A stretch of DNA of 64,000 nucleotides from Sphingopyxis sp. BE259. Its GTDB lineage: Bacteria; Pseudomonadota; Alphaproteobacteria; Sphingomonadales; Sphingomonadaceae. The first letter of the stretch is position 1. The number at the start of each line of letters is the position of its first letter. The position numbers and the translations under genes were made by a program. Location of the stretch: positions 2,406,001-2,470,000 of the forward strand of contig NZ_JAVDWM010000001.1 in NCBI RefSeq assembly GCF_031457495.1, given 5' to 3'. Under the pieces are notes generated by a model. It was not told the DNA's origin and made no database searches. It was given only the letters and a program-made list of their open reading frames with translations. This document shows, piece by piece, positions 8,973 through 17,739 of the stretch.

Positions 8973-9989
8973 ATGAAGATCCTATTGACCGGCGGTGCAG
9001 GATATATCGGCAGCCACGTCGCGGCAGCCCTGGTATCGGCCGGGCATGACGTCGTCTGCTTCGACAATCTGGCGAACAGCGATGCCGGCGTCATGGAGCG
9101 GCTGGAATCGATCACCGGAACATCGATCCCGCTGATCGTCGGCGACATTCGCGACGGCGACGCGGTGCGTCAGGCGATAAAGGATCACGACATCGCGGCG
9201 GTCATTCATTTCGCCGGACTGAAAGCGGTCGGCGAATCGGTCGCCGAGCCGATGCTTTATTACGACAACAACGTCCGCGGCACGCTGTCGCTGGTTCAGG
9301 CGATGGCCGATTGTGACGTCAAGACGCTCGTCTTTTCGTCGAGTGCCACGGTCTATGGCCAGCCGCGCTATTTGCCGCTCGACGAAAATCATCCGACCTC
9401 GGCGACCAATCCCTACGGCCGTACCAAGTTGATGATCGAGGAAATGCTGTCCGACATCGCCGCCGCCGATCCGGCTTGGCGGATCGCGACCCTGCGCTAC
9501 TTCAACCCGGTCGGCGCGCATGACAGCGGTTTGATCGGCGAGAATCCGAACGGCGTCCCCAACAATCTGATGCCCTTCATCAGCCGGGTCGCCGCGGGAC
9601 GGCTCAGCGAATTGTCGATCTTCGGCAGCGATTATGACACGCCCGATGGCACCGGGGTGCGCGACTATATCCATGTTCTCGACTTGGCTGATGGCCATGT
9701 CGCTGCACTCGACGCCATCGCCCGGGCCGACCCGGCTCTGTCGACCTGGAACCTCGGCACCGGCCAGGGCTATTCGGTGCTCGACATGGTCGCGGCGTTC
9801 GAGCGCGTGAATGATGTCCGCATCCCCTATCGCCTCGCGCCGCGTCGCGACGGCGATGTCGCGAGCTGCTTTGCCAGTCCTGACCGCGCGGCGCGCGACC
9901 TTGGCTGGACGGCGCGGCGCGATCTCGAGGCGATGTGTGCCTCAAGCTGGAGTTTCGAACGCACGCTCGCGATGCGCAATTCGGGTTAG
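8973..9989 (+). CDS. galE: UDP-glucose 4-epimerase
   Basis: Interconverts UDP-glucose and UDP-galactose (possibly also the N-acetyl forms) with tightly bound NAD. This 338-residue short-chain dehydrogenase starts with the Rossmann motif LTGGAGYIGSHV. It continues with VIHFAGLKAVGESV, the SSSATVYG catalytic Ser/Thr region and the YGRTK catalytic Tyr-Lys pair, then YFNPVGAHDSG, all diagnostic of GalE. GGAGG lies about 12 bases before the ATG. It could feed UDP-Gal to the polysaccharide locus that begins 8 kb away. Its TAG stop interlocks with the stop of the convergent transporter gene in the tetranucleotide TTAG. Confidence 0.94.
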   Translation: MKILLTGGAGYIGSHVAAALVSAGHDVVCFDNLANSDAGVMERLESITGTSIPLIVGDIRDGDAVRQAIKDHDIAAVIHFAGLKAVGESVAEPMLYYDNNVRGTLSLVQAMADCDVKTLVFSSSATVYGQPRYLPLDENHPTSATNPYGRTKLMIEEMLSDIAAADPAWRIATLRYFNPVGAHDSGLIGENPNGVPNNLMPFISRVAAGRLSELSIFGSDYDTPDGTGVRDYIHVLDLADGHVAALDAIARADPALSTWNLGTGQGYSVLDMVAAFERVNDVRIPYRLAPRRDGDVASCFASPDRAARDLGWTARRDLEAMCASSWSFERTLAMRNSG

Positions 9990-10558
9990 CCCAGCCAGCC
10001 AGCCGTCTGCGCCAGCACCCACAGGCCGATGACGAGGAACATCGCGGCTGCCACGACGCGCACTTTCGCGAGATCGACGCGCTTCAGCAATTCATGGCCC
10101 AGGAAGATCGCGGGCACATTGGCGATCATCATGCCCAGCGTGGTGCCCGCGGTGACCGCGACGACATCATGATATTGCGCGCCCAGCGCGATCGTCGCGA
10201 TCTGGGTCTTGTCGCCCATTTCGACGAGGAAGAAGGCAACGAGCGTCGTCAGAAACGCCCCGAAGCGTGGCCGGGGCGCCTCGTCATCCTCGAATTTATC
10301 CGGGATCAACGTCCACGCGGCCATCGCGAGAAACGACGCGCCGACGGCATAGCGAAAAACGGGGCTGTCGAGAAACGCCGCCGCCGACGCGCCGAGCAGC
10401 GCCGCGAGCGCGTGGTTGGCCAGCGTCGCGACCAGGATACCCAAGATGATCGGCAGCGGCCGGTTGAACCGCGTCGCGAGCAATATTGCGAGCAACTGCG
10501 TCTTGTCGCCGATTTCGGCGAGCGCGACGATCGCGGTCGAGGTCAACATGGCTTCCAT
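9986..10558 (-). CDS. GDT1/UPF0016 (TMEM165-type) membrane transporter, probable Mn2+ exporter
   Basis: A 190-residue inner-membrane protein with two copies of the family signature E-hydrophobic-GDKTQ: ALAEIGDKTQLL at about residue 14 and VEMGDKTQIA near residue 115. About six hydrophobic spans are visible. Bacterial relatives such as Vibrio MneA export manganese. The start is the ATG at 10558 because GGAG lies 7 bases upstream; an ATG two codons earlier is too close to that site, and the frame to 10708 runs through the leader. A yybP-ykoY riboswitch precedes it, which independently supports a manganese role. Ca2+ or H+ coupled transport is the alternative. Confidence 0.9.
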   Translation of the reverse strand: MEAMLTSTAIVALAEIGDKTQLLAILLATRFNRPLPIILGILVATLANHALAALLGASAAAFLDSPVFRYAVGASFLAMAAWTLIPDKFEDDEAPRPRFGAFLTTLVAFFLVEMGDKTQIATIALGAQYHDVVAVTAGTTLGMMIANVPAIFLGHELLKRVDLAKVRVVAAAMFLVIGLWVLAQTAGWLG

Positions 10559-10559
10559 G

Positions 10560-10754
10560 AACATACTCCGGGGCCAGGCGGCGTTGCGATTCCAACGGAC
10601 ATCGACACCCGCCGCCCGGCCCGGACGAGGGATGCGATGCCATTGGTCTCGCCCAAGCGGTTCCCCGCTTCCACCGCACCACGACCTCTCGGCCGAGTAT
10701 GTTGACACGGTGGCCCGTCCCGGTCGGACGGCTGGCTACTCCCCAGATGACGGC
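10560..10754 (-). promoter_or_regulatory. yybP-ykoY manganese riboswitch in the leader of the GDT1 transporter
   Basis: Reading the minus strand, the three conserved blocks of the yybP-ykoY class occur in order: GGGGAGTAGC (10744-10735), GTCAACATACTCG (10706-10694) and GGCGAGACC (10653-10645). A short closing helix can form between GCCGT (10754-10750) and ATGGC (10643-10639). The expression platform is visible too: AACATACTC (10703-10695) is perfectly complementary over 9 bases to GAGTATGTT (10568-10560), which covers most of the GGAG ribosome site. Mn2+ binding should keep the first strand in the aptamer and free the site, switching translation on. The 5' end of the aptamer lies inside the upstream lipoprotein gene. 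Confidence 0.88.
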
Positions 10755-11020
10755 GGCGGGTTAGTCGGGTTGACGGTTTCTGGCAAGGGTTCGGGCGCCA
10801 CGCGGGGAATTTTTCCGCCCGGCTCGATCCCCGGTTCAGAGACCGATTCCGCGTCACCGGCGGCTTTCGCCGCCGCTTCGGATGCCGCGATGTCGGCGTC
10901 CATTGCCTTGGCGCGCGCTTCGATTTCTTCCGCCGCCTTGTCGTAGCGCGCCTCGAAATCGGGCTCGTCCTTGCACCCCATGAGCAGCAGCAACGGCAGC
11001 AGAAGCAGGCCGCCGCGCAT
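10736..11020 (-). CDS. Small predicted lipoprotein translationally coupled to tamB
   Basis: A 94-residue protein starting MRGGLLLLPLLLLMGCKDE, a short signal sequence with lipobox LLMGC, so the mature protein would be lipid-anchored at the Cys near residue 15. The mature part is highly charged and helical (EARYDKAAEEIEARAKAMDA), followed by a proline-rich tail. The ATG at 11020 shares its A with the TGA of tamB (TGATG) and has AGGA at good spacing, so translation is coupled. The TTG one codon earlier is less likely. Its TAG stop at 10738-10736 lies inside the first conserved block of the Mn riboswitch. Function unknown; position suggests a TAM-linked envelope role. Confidence 0.8.
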   Translation of the reverse strand: MRGGLLLLPLLLLMGCKDEPDFEARYDKAAEEIEARAKAMDADIAASEAAAKAAGDAESVSEPGIEPGGKIPRVAPEPLPETVNPTNPPPSSGE

Positions 11021-14000
11021 CAATAATCCTTGCGATACCGGATGCTGAGGTTCGACTGACCCGACCCGCCCGCCTGGCTGAGCAGCGACAGTGCCGGGGT
11101 CAGGCTGATCTCGAGTTGGGTCGCCGTATAACCGCGCGCGTCGGTGATCACCTCCAGGTAAATGTCCTTGGTGATATATTGCCCCGCGGCGAGCGCGGTG
11201 CCGCGCCCGACGGTGTCGTCGGGGCCGAGCACGCGCAACCGGTCGATCCCGGTCGCGGACTGGAGCGCCCCAAGCGGGCTCAGTCCGCCGCCGCCGCTGC
11301 TCAGCGTGTTGAGCGACGAGGCGAGTTGCACCGCTTGCAGCGGCGACAGGGTGGTGATCGAATCGCCGAACAGGATGCGCGACACGATCTCGTCCTGCGG
11401 CAGGCCGGGGACGCTGGAGAAGGCGATCTGCGGATTGCTGGCGCGGCCCGACACGCTGACGTTCACCGTGACGGTGTCGATCGTGTCGCTGGCCAGCAAC
11501 CGGATCGCCGGGTCAAAGGCGTCGCCGGTCGGGAAGGTCACCCGGCCCTCCTGCAATTCGAACGACCGCCCGGCAAAGCCCAGCGTCCCGCGCACCAGTT
11601 CGATCTCGCCGGTGACGCGCGGCGCTTCGGTCGTCCCGCGCAGCACGATGTCGGCCTTCCACTCTGATTCGAGCCCCATGCCGGTGACATAGATTTCGTC
11701 GGGCGCCTTCAGCGCGATGTCGAGGCGGATGAGGTCGAACAGACTGCCACCGACCGCCGCCAGCCCATCGCCGCTGATCCGCTGGCGACCCGTCGGCGGC
11801 TTGCGCCGAACCCCGGTCAGCACCGGCACCTGCGCCGCTCCTTCGCGAATAATCCGGTAACGCGTTTCGGGAAGGCGCAGGCTGCCCGACAGCAGCGCCG
11901 TCTGCCCCGCCACCTTCTCCAGCGTCAGATTGCCGGTCGCGCGCGCCGCGATATTTTCGCTGCGCGCCAGCCGGGCATTGTCGAGCGTCATCGCGATGTT
12001 CATCGGATACCCATCGGCCTGCGCCAGGCTGACATAGCCTTTCGCTGCAACCTTGCCGTCGCCCGCGGTCGCCGTCAGCTGATCGATTTCCAGCCGGTTG
12101 CCGGTGAACCGGCCGGCGACGACCATATTGGTCAGCCGCGTGCCATAGGTCTGGTTTTCATACACCATGTCCTTGCCGCGCACGACGCCCGACAGGCAGG
12201 GGTCGGCGACGCTGCAATTGAAATCGGCGGCCACCGCGATCGGTCCCGACACGCCTTGGTCGGCGGGACCGAAGAAGGAATAGAGCGTATCGGCGGGCCC
12301 GTTATACCGGATGCCGCCGCCCAGCGGCGCGGCACGCAGCCGCGTCATCCAGTCGCCCGCGCCGGGGCCCAGCGGGCGCAGCGACGCCTGGATACGCCCG
12401 ATCACGCTGCCGCGCTTGCGCATCACGGCACGCGCTTCGCCGCCGTCGCTCAGCAATTTTCCGGCGAAATTGACATCGACCGGCTGGCTGACCGACGCGG
12501 CGGTGGTGCGGGTAAAGCCGGTGATCGACAAACGCGCGTCGGCGCGCGGGAAGCTGTCCGAACTGGCCTGCTCGAAATCGAGACTGCCCGTCGCGCGGCC
12601 GCCCAGCCCCATGTCGGGATAGACCGCGTTGAGGATCGCCATATTGACGCGCTCCAGGCGGCTCTGGACCATGATGCCGTCGCCGAACCGCCCGGCGATC
12701 CGCGCGCTGCTGCCGCGCCCCAGATTGACCGTCGTCGGCAGCAATTCATACCCGTCGGCACTCGGAATGATCCGCGCTGGCGACGTGGTGCGGAAATTGA
12801 TTCCGGTCGCGCGGCCCTGCACCGATGCGCGCCACAAGTCGGGGGTCAGATCGGCATTGGCGGCGATGCGGAACGGCACCCCGCTGGTCCCTTCGACCAG
12901 CGCCTGCGCCTTGCCGCGCTCGTCGCGATAATCGATCTTCACCCGCCCGACTGCGATGTCATATTCGCGGATGCGCGTCTCGGCGATCTGGATGTCGGCG
13001 ACCACATGCGGGGTGTCATAAAGGGTGACGTCGGCATCGACGATCGCCGATCCGACGACAAGTTTGGCCGGGCCGGGCAGCACGACATCATTGGCACGCA
13101 CGTTGATCGCCGCCGCCTGATGCTGCCCCGCCGCGCTCAATCGAACGAGCCCGCCCAGCCCCTGCCCCGATGCGTTGAGCTGGCCGACAAACGGCCCCGC
13201 GCTGCTTTGCACCAATCGCCCATTAAATCCGATCCCCGACAGGTCGCCGCGCTCGACGTCGATCGTCAGCGGCCCTGCCGCGGTCAACAGCACGACATTG
13301 GCCGACAGCGGCCCATAGTCGGTGTCGCCGGTCGCCGCGAGGCGGTAGCCGTTCGGCGCCCCGTTGATCTCTGCCACCAGATTGGCGAGCCCGATGCCAA
13401 AGCCGGGACGCTCGGCGGTCAGCGTCGCGCGCGGGTCGCTGATCGTTCCCGCAAGCTGGACGCCCAGTGGCCCATAGTCGGTCGAATCGGCACGCGCGGT
13501 CAGTCGCACCTGCCCGTTCGGCGCATAGCTCCCCTGCCCGCTGACGATCCGCAGCAAAGGCGACGTCATGCGAAGGTTGGCAAAGCGGACGATGCCGTCG
13601 GTGCCATAGCGGATATTGCTGGTCGCCACCGCATTGCCGCCGAGCAGATCGCGAACACCCGAATTGAACAATTGCGTCGATCGCGCCCGAACCCGGCCTG
13701 CGATCGCAAAGCCGCCGTTCGGTGCGGTTTCCAGATCGGCGTCGGTGTCGATGTCGAAAATGCCGACGCTTTCGATGCGATAATCGTTGATGCGACCGTC
13801 GATCGCCCCGGTGTAAAAGCCGCGATTGAGGTCGGCGATGACGATCGCCTTGGCATCGATCCGCGGCGACCGCAGCCGCAGATTGTCGCTCAGGATACGC
13901 CCGTCGCTATACGCCAGATCGCCATCCAGGCGCACCGCCACCAACGTGCCGCCAGCAACGGTATCGAGCCCGCGGATCCGTGCGGCTCGGCCCACCACCG

Positions 14001-15249
14001 GGATCAGGATCTGATCGGCATCGACCCGCGCCTTGCCCGCCAGGCTCAGCGTTTCGACGACGATGTCATTGACCGCCAGCGATGTCGCATTCGCCTGATA
14101 CTCCACCGTTGGCATGTCGAACGCGCCGTCAAGCCGCGCCGTCGCGCGCACCCCGTTGGCGCGCACCGACGGCGCGATGGCACTTGGGCGGAGCAGCACG
14201 AACGCCAGTTGCAGCGCCTCGTACCGGCTGCCCCCCAGATCGATCCCGCCACTCACGCCCAGCCGGAAGGCGTCCGAAGAAAAACGGCCGTCCAGATCGG
14301 CCTTGCGCTCGGCAAGCCGCGCGGTCAGATCGACGGCGGTTTCCGACCCCAGCAACGCCGCAGTCGGTCCTTCGAACAGCCGGGAGGCCTGCGCGATTCC
14401 CTTGACCGCAAAGGCGCCGTCACGCGCCGTCAGCGCGAGGCGGGCCAGCGGCGCGGCACCCAGATTGGCGGTCAGATTGCCGTTCCACACTTTCCAATCG
14501 CCTCGGCCGGCCAGCTTGGCGGTCAGCGGCTCCGAAAAACCGCCCATCGCCGCCAGCACCCCACCCTGCGGCGCGGTGACGTCCAATGTCATCGCCAGCC
14601 GGTTCGCCTCGGGCACCGCGTCGAGCAGCAACGCCAGCGTATCGCCCTTTGCACCGGCGCCGATCGCCTCGGCGTTGGCGGTAATCTGGGCCCGACGATC
14701 GGCAATAGCGATCTTGCCGGCCAGCCGCGCTTCCTGGCGTTCGCCGGCGACCGCAGGTTCAAAAATCAGGCGATCGACGCGCACCGCCGCGATGTCGATG
14801 TCCAGGTCGGGCAACAAGGGTTCGCCGGTATCGGGAACGACCTTGAACGCGGGTATCTTGCGCATCGTCATCGTCGCGGCGGTCGCCGAGCGGACATCGA
14901 CATGGTTGGCAAAATAGCGGATCGGCCGCCAATCGACGCGGACCTCGGGCGACGCCAAGAACACTCCGGTCGGATCGGACAGCGTGAAGTTGCGGATGAC
15001 CATCCGGCCATAAAGCGATCCGTCGAGCCGCCCGATGCCGATCTTCATCCCGTTCTCGAATTCATATTTTTCGATCTGGGTGACCACAAAGCGCCGCCCG
15101 GCGTCGCTGTTGAGTCCAATCAGGAACAACGCGAACAGCAGAACCAGCCCCAGCAGCGCCAGCCCGATCCAGCGCAGGATGGTCATGATCCAGTTACGCG
15201 GCTTTGCCGCCGTCGCCGTTTCGGCGGCCGCAGGCGCCTCGTCCGCCAT
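11020..15249 (-). CDS. tamB: Translocation and assembly module protein TamB (DUF490)
   Basis: A very large (1409-residue) protein anchored in the inner membrane by one N-terminal span (about residues 20-45: ILRWIGLALLGLVLLFALFL). It then spans the periplasm as a long beta-taco built of repetitive beta strands. The C-terminal DUF490/TamB domain is clear from about residue 1100, with ETRYRIIREG, GRVTFPTGDAFDP, SRILFGDS and LSIRYRKDY at the end. TamB works with the Omp85 protein TamA in outer-membrane protein assembly and in anterograde phospholipid transport (family knowledge). Its ATG shares one base with the tamA TGA (TGATG), so the pair is coupled. The + strand frames across it are shadows. 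Confidence 0.94.
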   Translation of the reverse strand: MADEAPAAAETATAAKPRNWIMTILRWIGLALLGLVLLFALFLIGLNSDAGRRFVVTQIEKYEFENGMKIGIGRLDGSLYGRMVIRNFTLSDPTGVFLASPEVRVDWRPIRYFANHVDVRSATAATMTMRKIPAFKVVPDTGEPLLPDLDIDIAAVRVDRLIFEPAVAGERQEARLAGKIAIADRRAQITANAEAIGAGAKGDTLALLLDAVPEANRLAMTLDVTAPQGGVLAAMGGFSEPLTAKLAGRGDWKVWNGNLTANLGAAPLARLALTARDGAFAVKGIAQASRLFEGPTAALLGSETAVDLTARLAERKADLDGRFSSDAFRLGVSGGIDLGGSRYEALQLAFVLLRPSAIAPSVRANGVRATARLDGAFDMPTVEYQANATSLAVNDIVVETLSLAGKARVDADQILIPVVGRAARIRGLDTVAGGTLVAVRLDGDLAYSDGRILSDNLRLRSPRIDAKAIVIADLNRGFYTGAIDGRINDYRIESVGIFDIDTDADLETAPNGGFAIAGRVRARSTQLFNSGVRDLLGGNAVATSNIRYGTDGIVRFANLRMTSPLLRIVSGQGSYAPNGQVRLTARADSTDYGPLGVQLAGTISDPRATLTAERPGFGIGLANLVAEINGAPNGYRLAATGDTDYGPLSANVVLLTAAGPLTIDVERGDLSGIGFNGRLVQSSAGPFVGQLNASGQGLGGLVRLSAAGQHQAAAINVRANDVVLPGPAKLVVGSAIVDADVTLYDTPHVVADIQIAETRIREYDIAVGRVKIDYRDERGKAQALVEGTSGVPFRIAANADLTPDLWRASVQGRATGINFRTTSPARIIPSADGYELLPTTVNLGRGSSARIAGRFGDGIMVQSRLERVNMAILNAVYPDMGLGGRATGSLDFEQASSDSFPRADARLSITGFTRTTAASVSQPVDVNFAGKLLSDGGEARAVMRKRGSVIGRIQASLRPLGPGAGDWMTRLRAAPLGGGIRYNGPADTLYSFFGPADQGVSGPIAVAADFNCSVADPCLSGVVRGKDMVYENQTYGTRLTNMVVAGRFTGNRLEIDQLTATAGDGKVAAKGYVSLAQADGYPMNIAMTLDNARLARSENIAARATGNLTLEKVAGQTALLSGSLRLPETRYRIIREGAAQVPVLTGVRRKPPTGRQRISGDGLAAVGGSLFDLIRLDIALKAPDEIYVTGMGLESEWKADIVLRGTTEAPRVTGEIELVRGTLGFAGRSFELQEGRVTFPTGDAFDPAIRLLASDTIDTVTVNVSVSGRASNPQIAFSSVPGLPQDEIVSRILFGDSITTLSPLQAVQLASSLNTLSSGGGGLSPLGALQSATGIDRLRVLGPDDTVGRGTALAAGQYITKDIYLEVITDARGYTATQLEISLTPALSLLSQAGGSGQSNLSIRYRKDY

Positions 15250-17579
15250 CAGAAGGCTTGGCCGATCGACACATAGACGCTGACCAACGCCTCGCCCGGT
15301 TTGCGCCCGATCGGGGTGGCGACGTCGAGCCGCATCGGGCCGAAGTTGGTATAGTAACGCGCGCCAACACCGGCGCCAAAGCGCAGATTGGAAAAGGTCG
15401 GGGCCGATCCGCGGTAGACCTGCCCGGCATCGACAAAGCCGACGACGCCGAAATTTCCGAACCGATAGCGCGCCTCGAACGCCGCTTCGCTGACGCTACG
15501 CCCGCCGATCGGATCATTGTTGGGATCCTTCGGCCCCAGTTCCTGATAGCCAAAGCCGCGCACCGAACCGCCGCCCCCGGCATAGAAGCGCCGCGACGGC
15601 GCCAGCCGTTCGCGCGCCGCGCCCAGGATCGACCCAAAGCGGATGCGGCCCGCCAGGACGATGGCGTCGGCCACCGGATAATAGCCGCTGATATCGACCC
15701 GCGTACGCGCGTAAGGCGAAAACCGCCCCGCCAGTGACCCTTCGGGCTGAATCAGCGAAGTGATGCGAAATCCCTTGGTTGGATCGAGCAAACTGTCGGT
15801 GCGGTCCATGCCGACCTGCCCGGTCAACCCAAAGATCGTGTAGAAATCGCGCTCGCGCGTTCCGCGCGTGAAATCATAATCGTCTTCGCTCGTCGCGATC
15901 AGCTCGGCGCCATAGGCGTAGGTGAATTTCTTTTGCCAGATCGGGGTCGAATCATAGCTCACGCGCGCCGCGACGCGGCCAGTAAACGCCTCGAACGCGT
16001 TGGTACTGCTGCGCGTCGCTTCGGTGACCAGCTCAAAGGTGCGATCGCGCTGCCCGGCGTTCGACCGGCGCAGCGTCGCGCCGACCCCTTGCTCCTGCGT
16101 CCCCAGCACGCCGCGAAAGATCAGCGCGCCTTCGGGCGGCAACAGATTGCGATGCGTCCAGCTGCCCTCCAGCCGGATGCCTTCGCCAGTGCCATAGCCC
16201 GCGCTCGCCGCCAACGTGCGAGGCGGCCCCGCCTGCTGGGTCACCAGCATCGTCACATATTCGGTGTCATCCCCGGCACTTTCGCCGGTCGGCTGCGGCT
16301 CGGCGGCGACGGTCGAGAACAGTCCGGTGGCGATAAGCGCCTGGCGCAGGTCGTCGACCTTGCGGCTGTCGTAAAGCTCGCCGCGTTTAAAGCGCGCCAG
16401 CACCTCGACATGCTCGGCGTCAAACGCTAGATCGCCGGTCGTCTCGATGGCCCCGAACCGCGACCTTTGGCCGATCTTGACGGGCAGCGTGTAAACACCG
16501 TTGCCGGTCGCGCCGTCGAGCAGGATGTCGCGCTGGCCAATCTCGGCAAAAGGATAGCCCTCTTCGGGCAATTTCAGCGCGATGGCCGCCTCTGCGCCCT
16601 GCACCCGCTGCGCGACGATCGGTTCGCCAACGCTCAGCGGGAAATTATCGGCGATCAGCGTCGGCGGCACCGTCGGGTCCGCGTTGATGATAATATCGGC
16701 CAGCGTGTAGCGCTGGCCTGGCTTTACATCGATGACCGCGGTGATCGGTCGGCGCTGACGCGGTTGCCCCTCTGGCGTATCCTCACGCTCGCCGCGATCG
16801 ATCCGCGTATCGACCACCGCGTCATAATAGCCCTCGGACGCCAGGATCCGCTGCATCAACTCGCCGTCGGCGGTCAGGCGCGCGCGGACCATTGCGGCAT
16901 TGTCGGCTTTGCCATCGCCGTCGTACAACGCCGACAGGTCGCCGAACAGGTCGGCCAGATCGACGTCGGTGCTGTCGTCGGCGGGGACCAGGCCGTTGAC
17001 CTTAACCGTATAACCGACGCTGACATTCTCGCGGTCTGCCTCGGCTTCGGCAAACTCGACCGGCTCGACGTCGAAATTTTCCAGCGGCGGCAAAGGCGCG
17101 GCCAGCTCGGTATCGGCAATCGGCGCATCGCCGATTGCCTCGACCGTATCGCCATCGGCCAATGCGGGGATCGGCACCCCGCCCACCGCCGGTGCGGGTG
17201 CCTCGGCTGCTCCCTCACGGGTCTGCGCCGCTTCGGCCGCCTGGCGCTTTTCAAAGTCGGCGATCGATTCCAACGGCCGATCGAGTTCGGCATCATCTTC
17301 GGCGCTGATCGGCGGAATCGCCTTTTCAAACTCTTCGTCACCGATGATCGGCGCGACGTCCGGCAACACCACATCGGGCGGCGGCGGCGATGGTGCCGCG
17401 ATTGCAGCATCGACCGTGGCGACGACCGGCGGCGGCTCGACCGGCTGGGGCTCTGACGTTTGCGCCGCGGCGCTGGTCGCCCACGCCAGACAGCAGACCG
17501 ACGCCGACACGATCCACAGCGAGCGCGCCCGCGTTAATCGCATCAGGTGATAATCACAGGAAGTTTCAGGGTTTTGCAT
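15249..17579 (-). CDS. tamA: Translocation and assembly module protein TamA (Omp85 family)
   Basis: Outer-membrane 16-stranded barrel with periplasmic POTRA domains, 776 residues. A signal peptide (core SLWIVSASVCCLAWATSAAA) is followed by an unusually long, acidic, proline-rich region to about residue 190. POTRA repeats follow, with GYTVKVNG near their start and RYTLADIIINADPTVP later. The barrel ends in SVYVSIGQAF with the expected terminal Phe, and carries RRFYAGGGGSVRGFGYQELG, the Omp85 motif-6 region. The start at 17579 has GGCGGA upstream; an internal ATG at 17543 would begin directly at the signal peptide and is a fair alternative. It is the first gene of tamA-tamB-lipoprotein. Confidence 0.93.
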   Translation of the reverse strand: MQNPETSCDYHLMRLTRARSLWIVSASVCCLAWATSAAAQTSEPQPVEPPPVVATVDAAIAAPSPPPPDVVLPDVAPIIGDEEFEKAIPPISAEDDAELDRPLESIADFEKRQAAEAAQTREGAAEAPAPAVGGVPIPALADGDTVEAIGDAPIADTELAAPLPPLENFDVEPVEFAEAEADRENVSVGYTVKVNGLVPADDSTDVDLADLFGDLSALYDGDGKADNAAMVRARLTADGELMQRILASEGYYDAVVDTRIDRGEREDTPEGQPRQRRPITAVIDVKPGQRYTLADIIINADPTVPPTLIADNFPLSVGEPIVAQRVQGAEAAIALKLPEEGYPFAEIGQRDILLDGATGNGVYTLPVKIGQRSRFGAIETTGDLAFDAEHVEVLARFKRGELYDSRKVDDLRQALIATGLFSTVAAEPQPTGESAGDDTEYVTMLVTQQAGPPRTLAASAGYGTGEGIRLEGSWTHRNLLPPEGALIFRGVLGTQEQGVGATLRRSNAGQRDRTFELVTEATRSSTNAFEAFTGRVAARVSYDSTPIWQKKFTYAYGAELIATSEDDYDFTRGTRERDFYTIFGLTGQVGMDRTDSLLDPTKGFRITSLIQPEGSLAGRFSPYARTRVDISGYYPVADAIVLAGRIRFGSILGAARERLAPSRRFYAGGGGSVRGFGYQELGPKDPNNDPIGGRSVSEAAFEARYRFGNFGVVGFVDAGQVYRGSAPTFSNLRFGAGVGARYYTNFGPMRLDVATPIGRKPGEALVSVYVSIGQAF

Positions 17580-17739
17580 CTATCCGCCGTCGATACGGCA
17601 TCTGTGGCTGGCGCACGGCGACGGCGCAACCCGTTTCTATGCGGTCAAAGCCCCGATTCAGGCTCATTTCGTCGCATATTCGCTGCCCGGACGCCGGGCG
17701 CCTCCCATCGGCGCGCCCCTCGCAAGCAAGTTCCGCGCC

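Noticed and set aside
12256..15276. A 1006-codon open frame on the + strand opposite tamB
   Set aside because: It is the GC-rich antisense shadow of tamB: residues are dominated by Arg, Gln, Asp and His, no domain is visible, and tamB on the other strand has clear family motifs.
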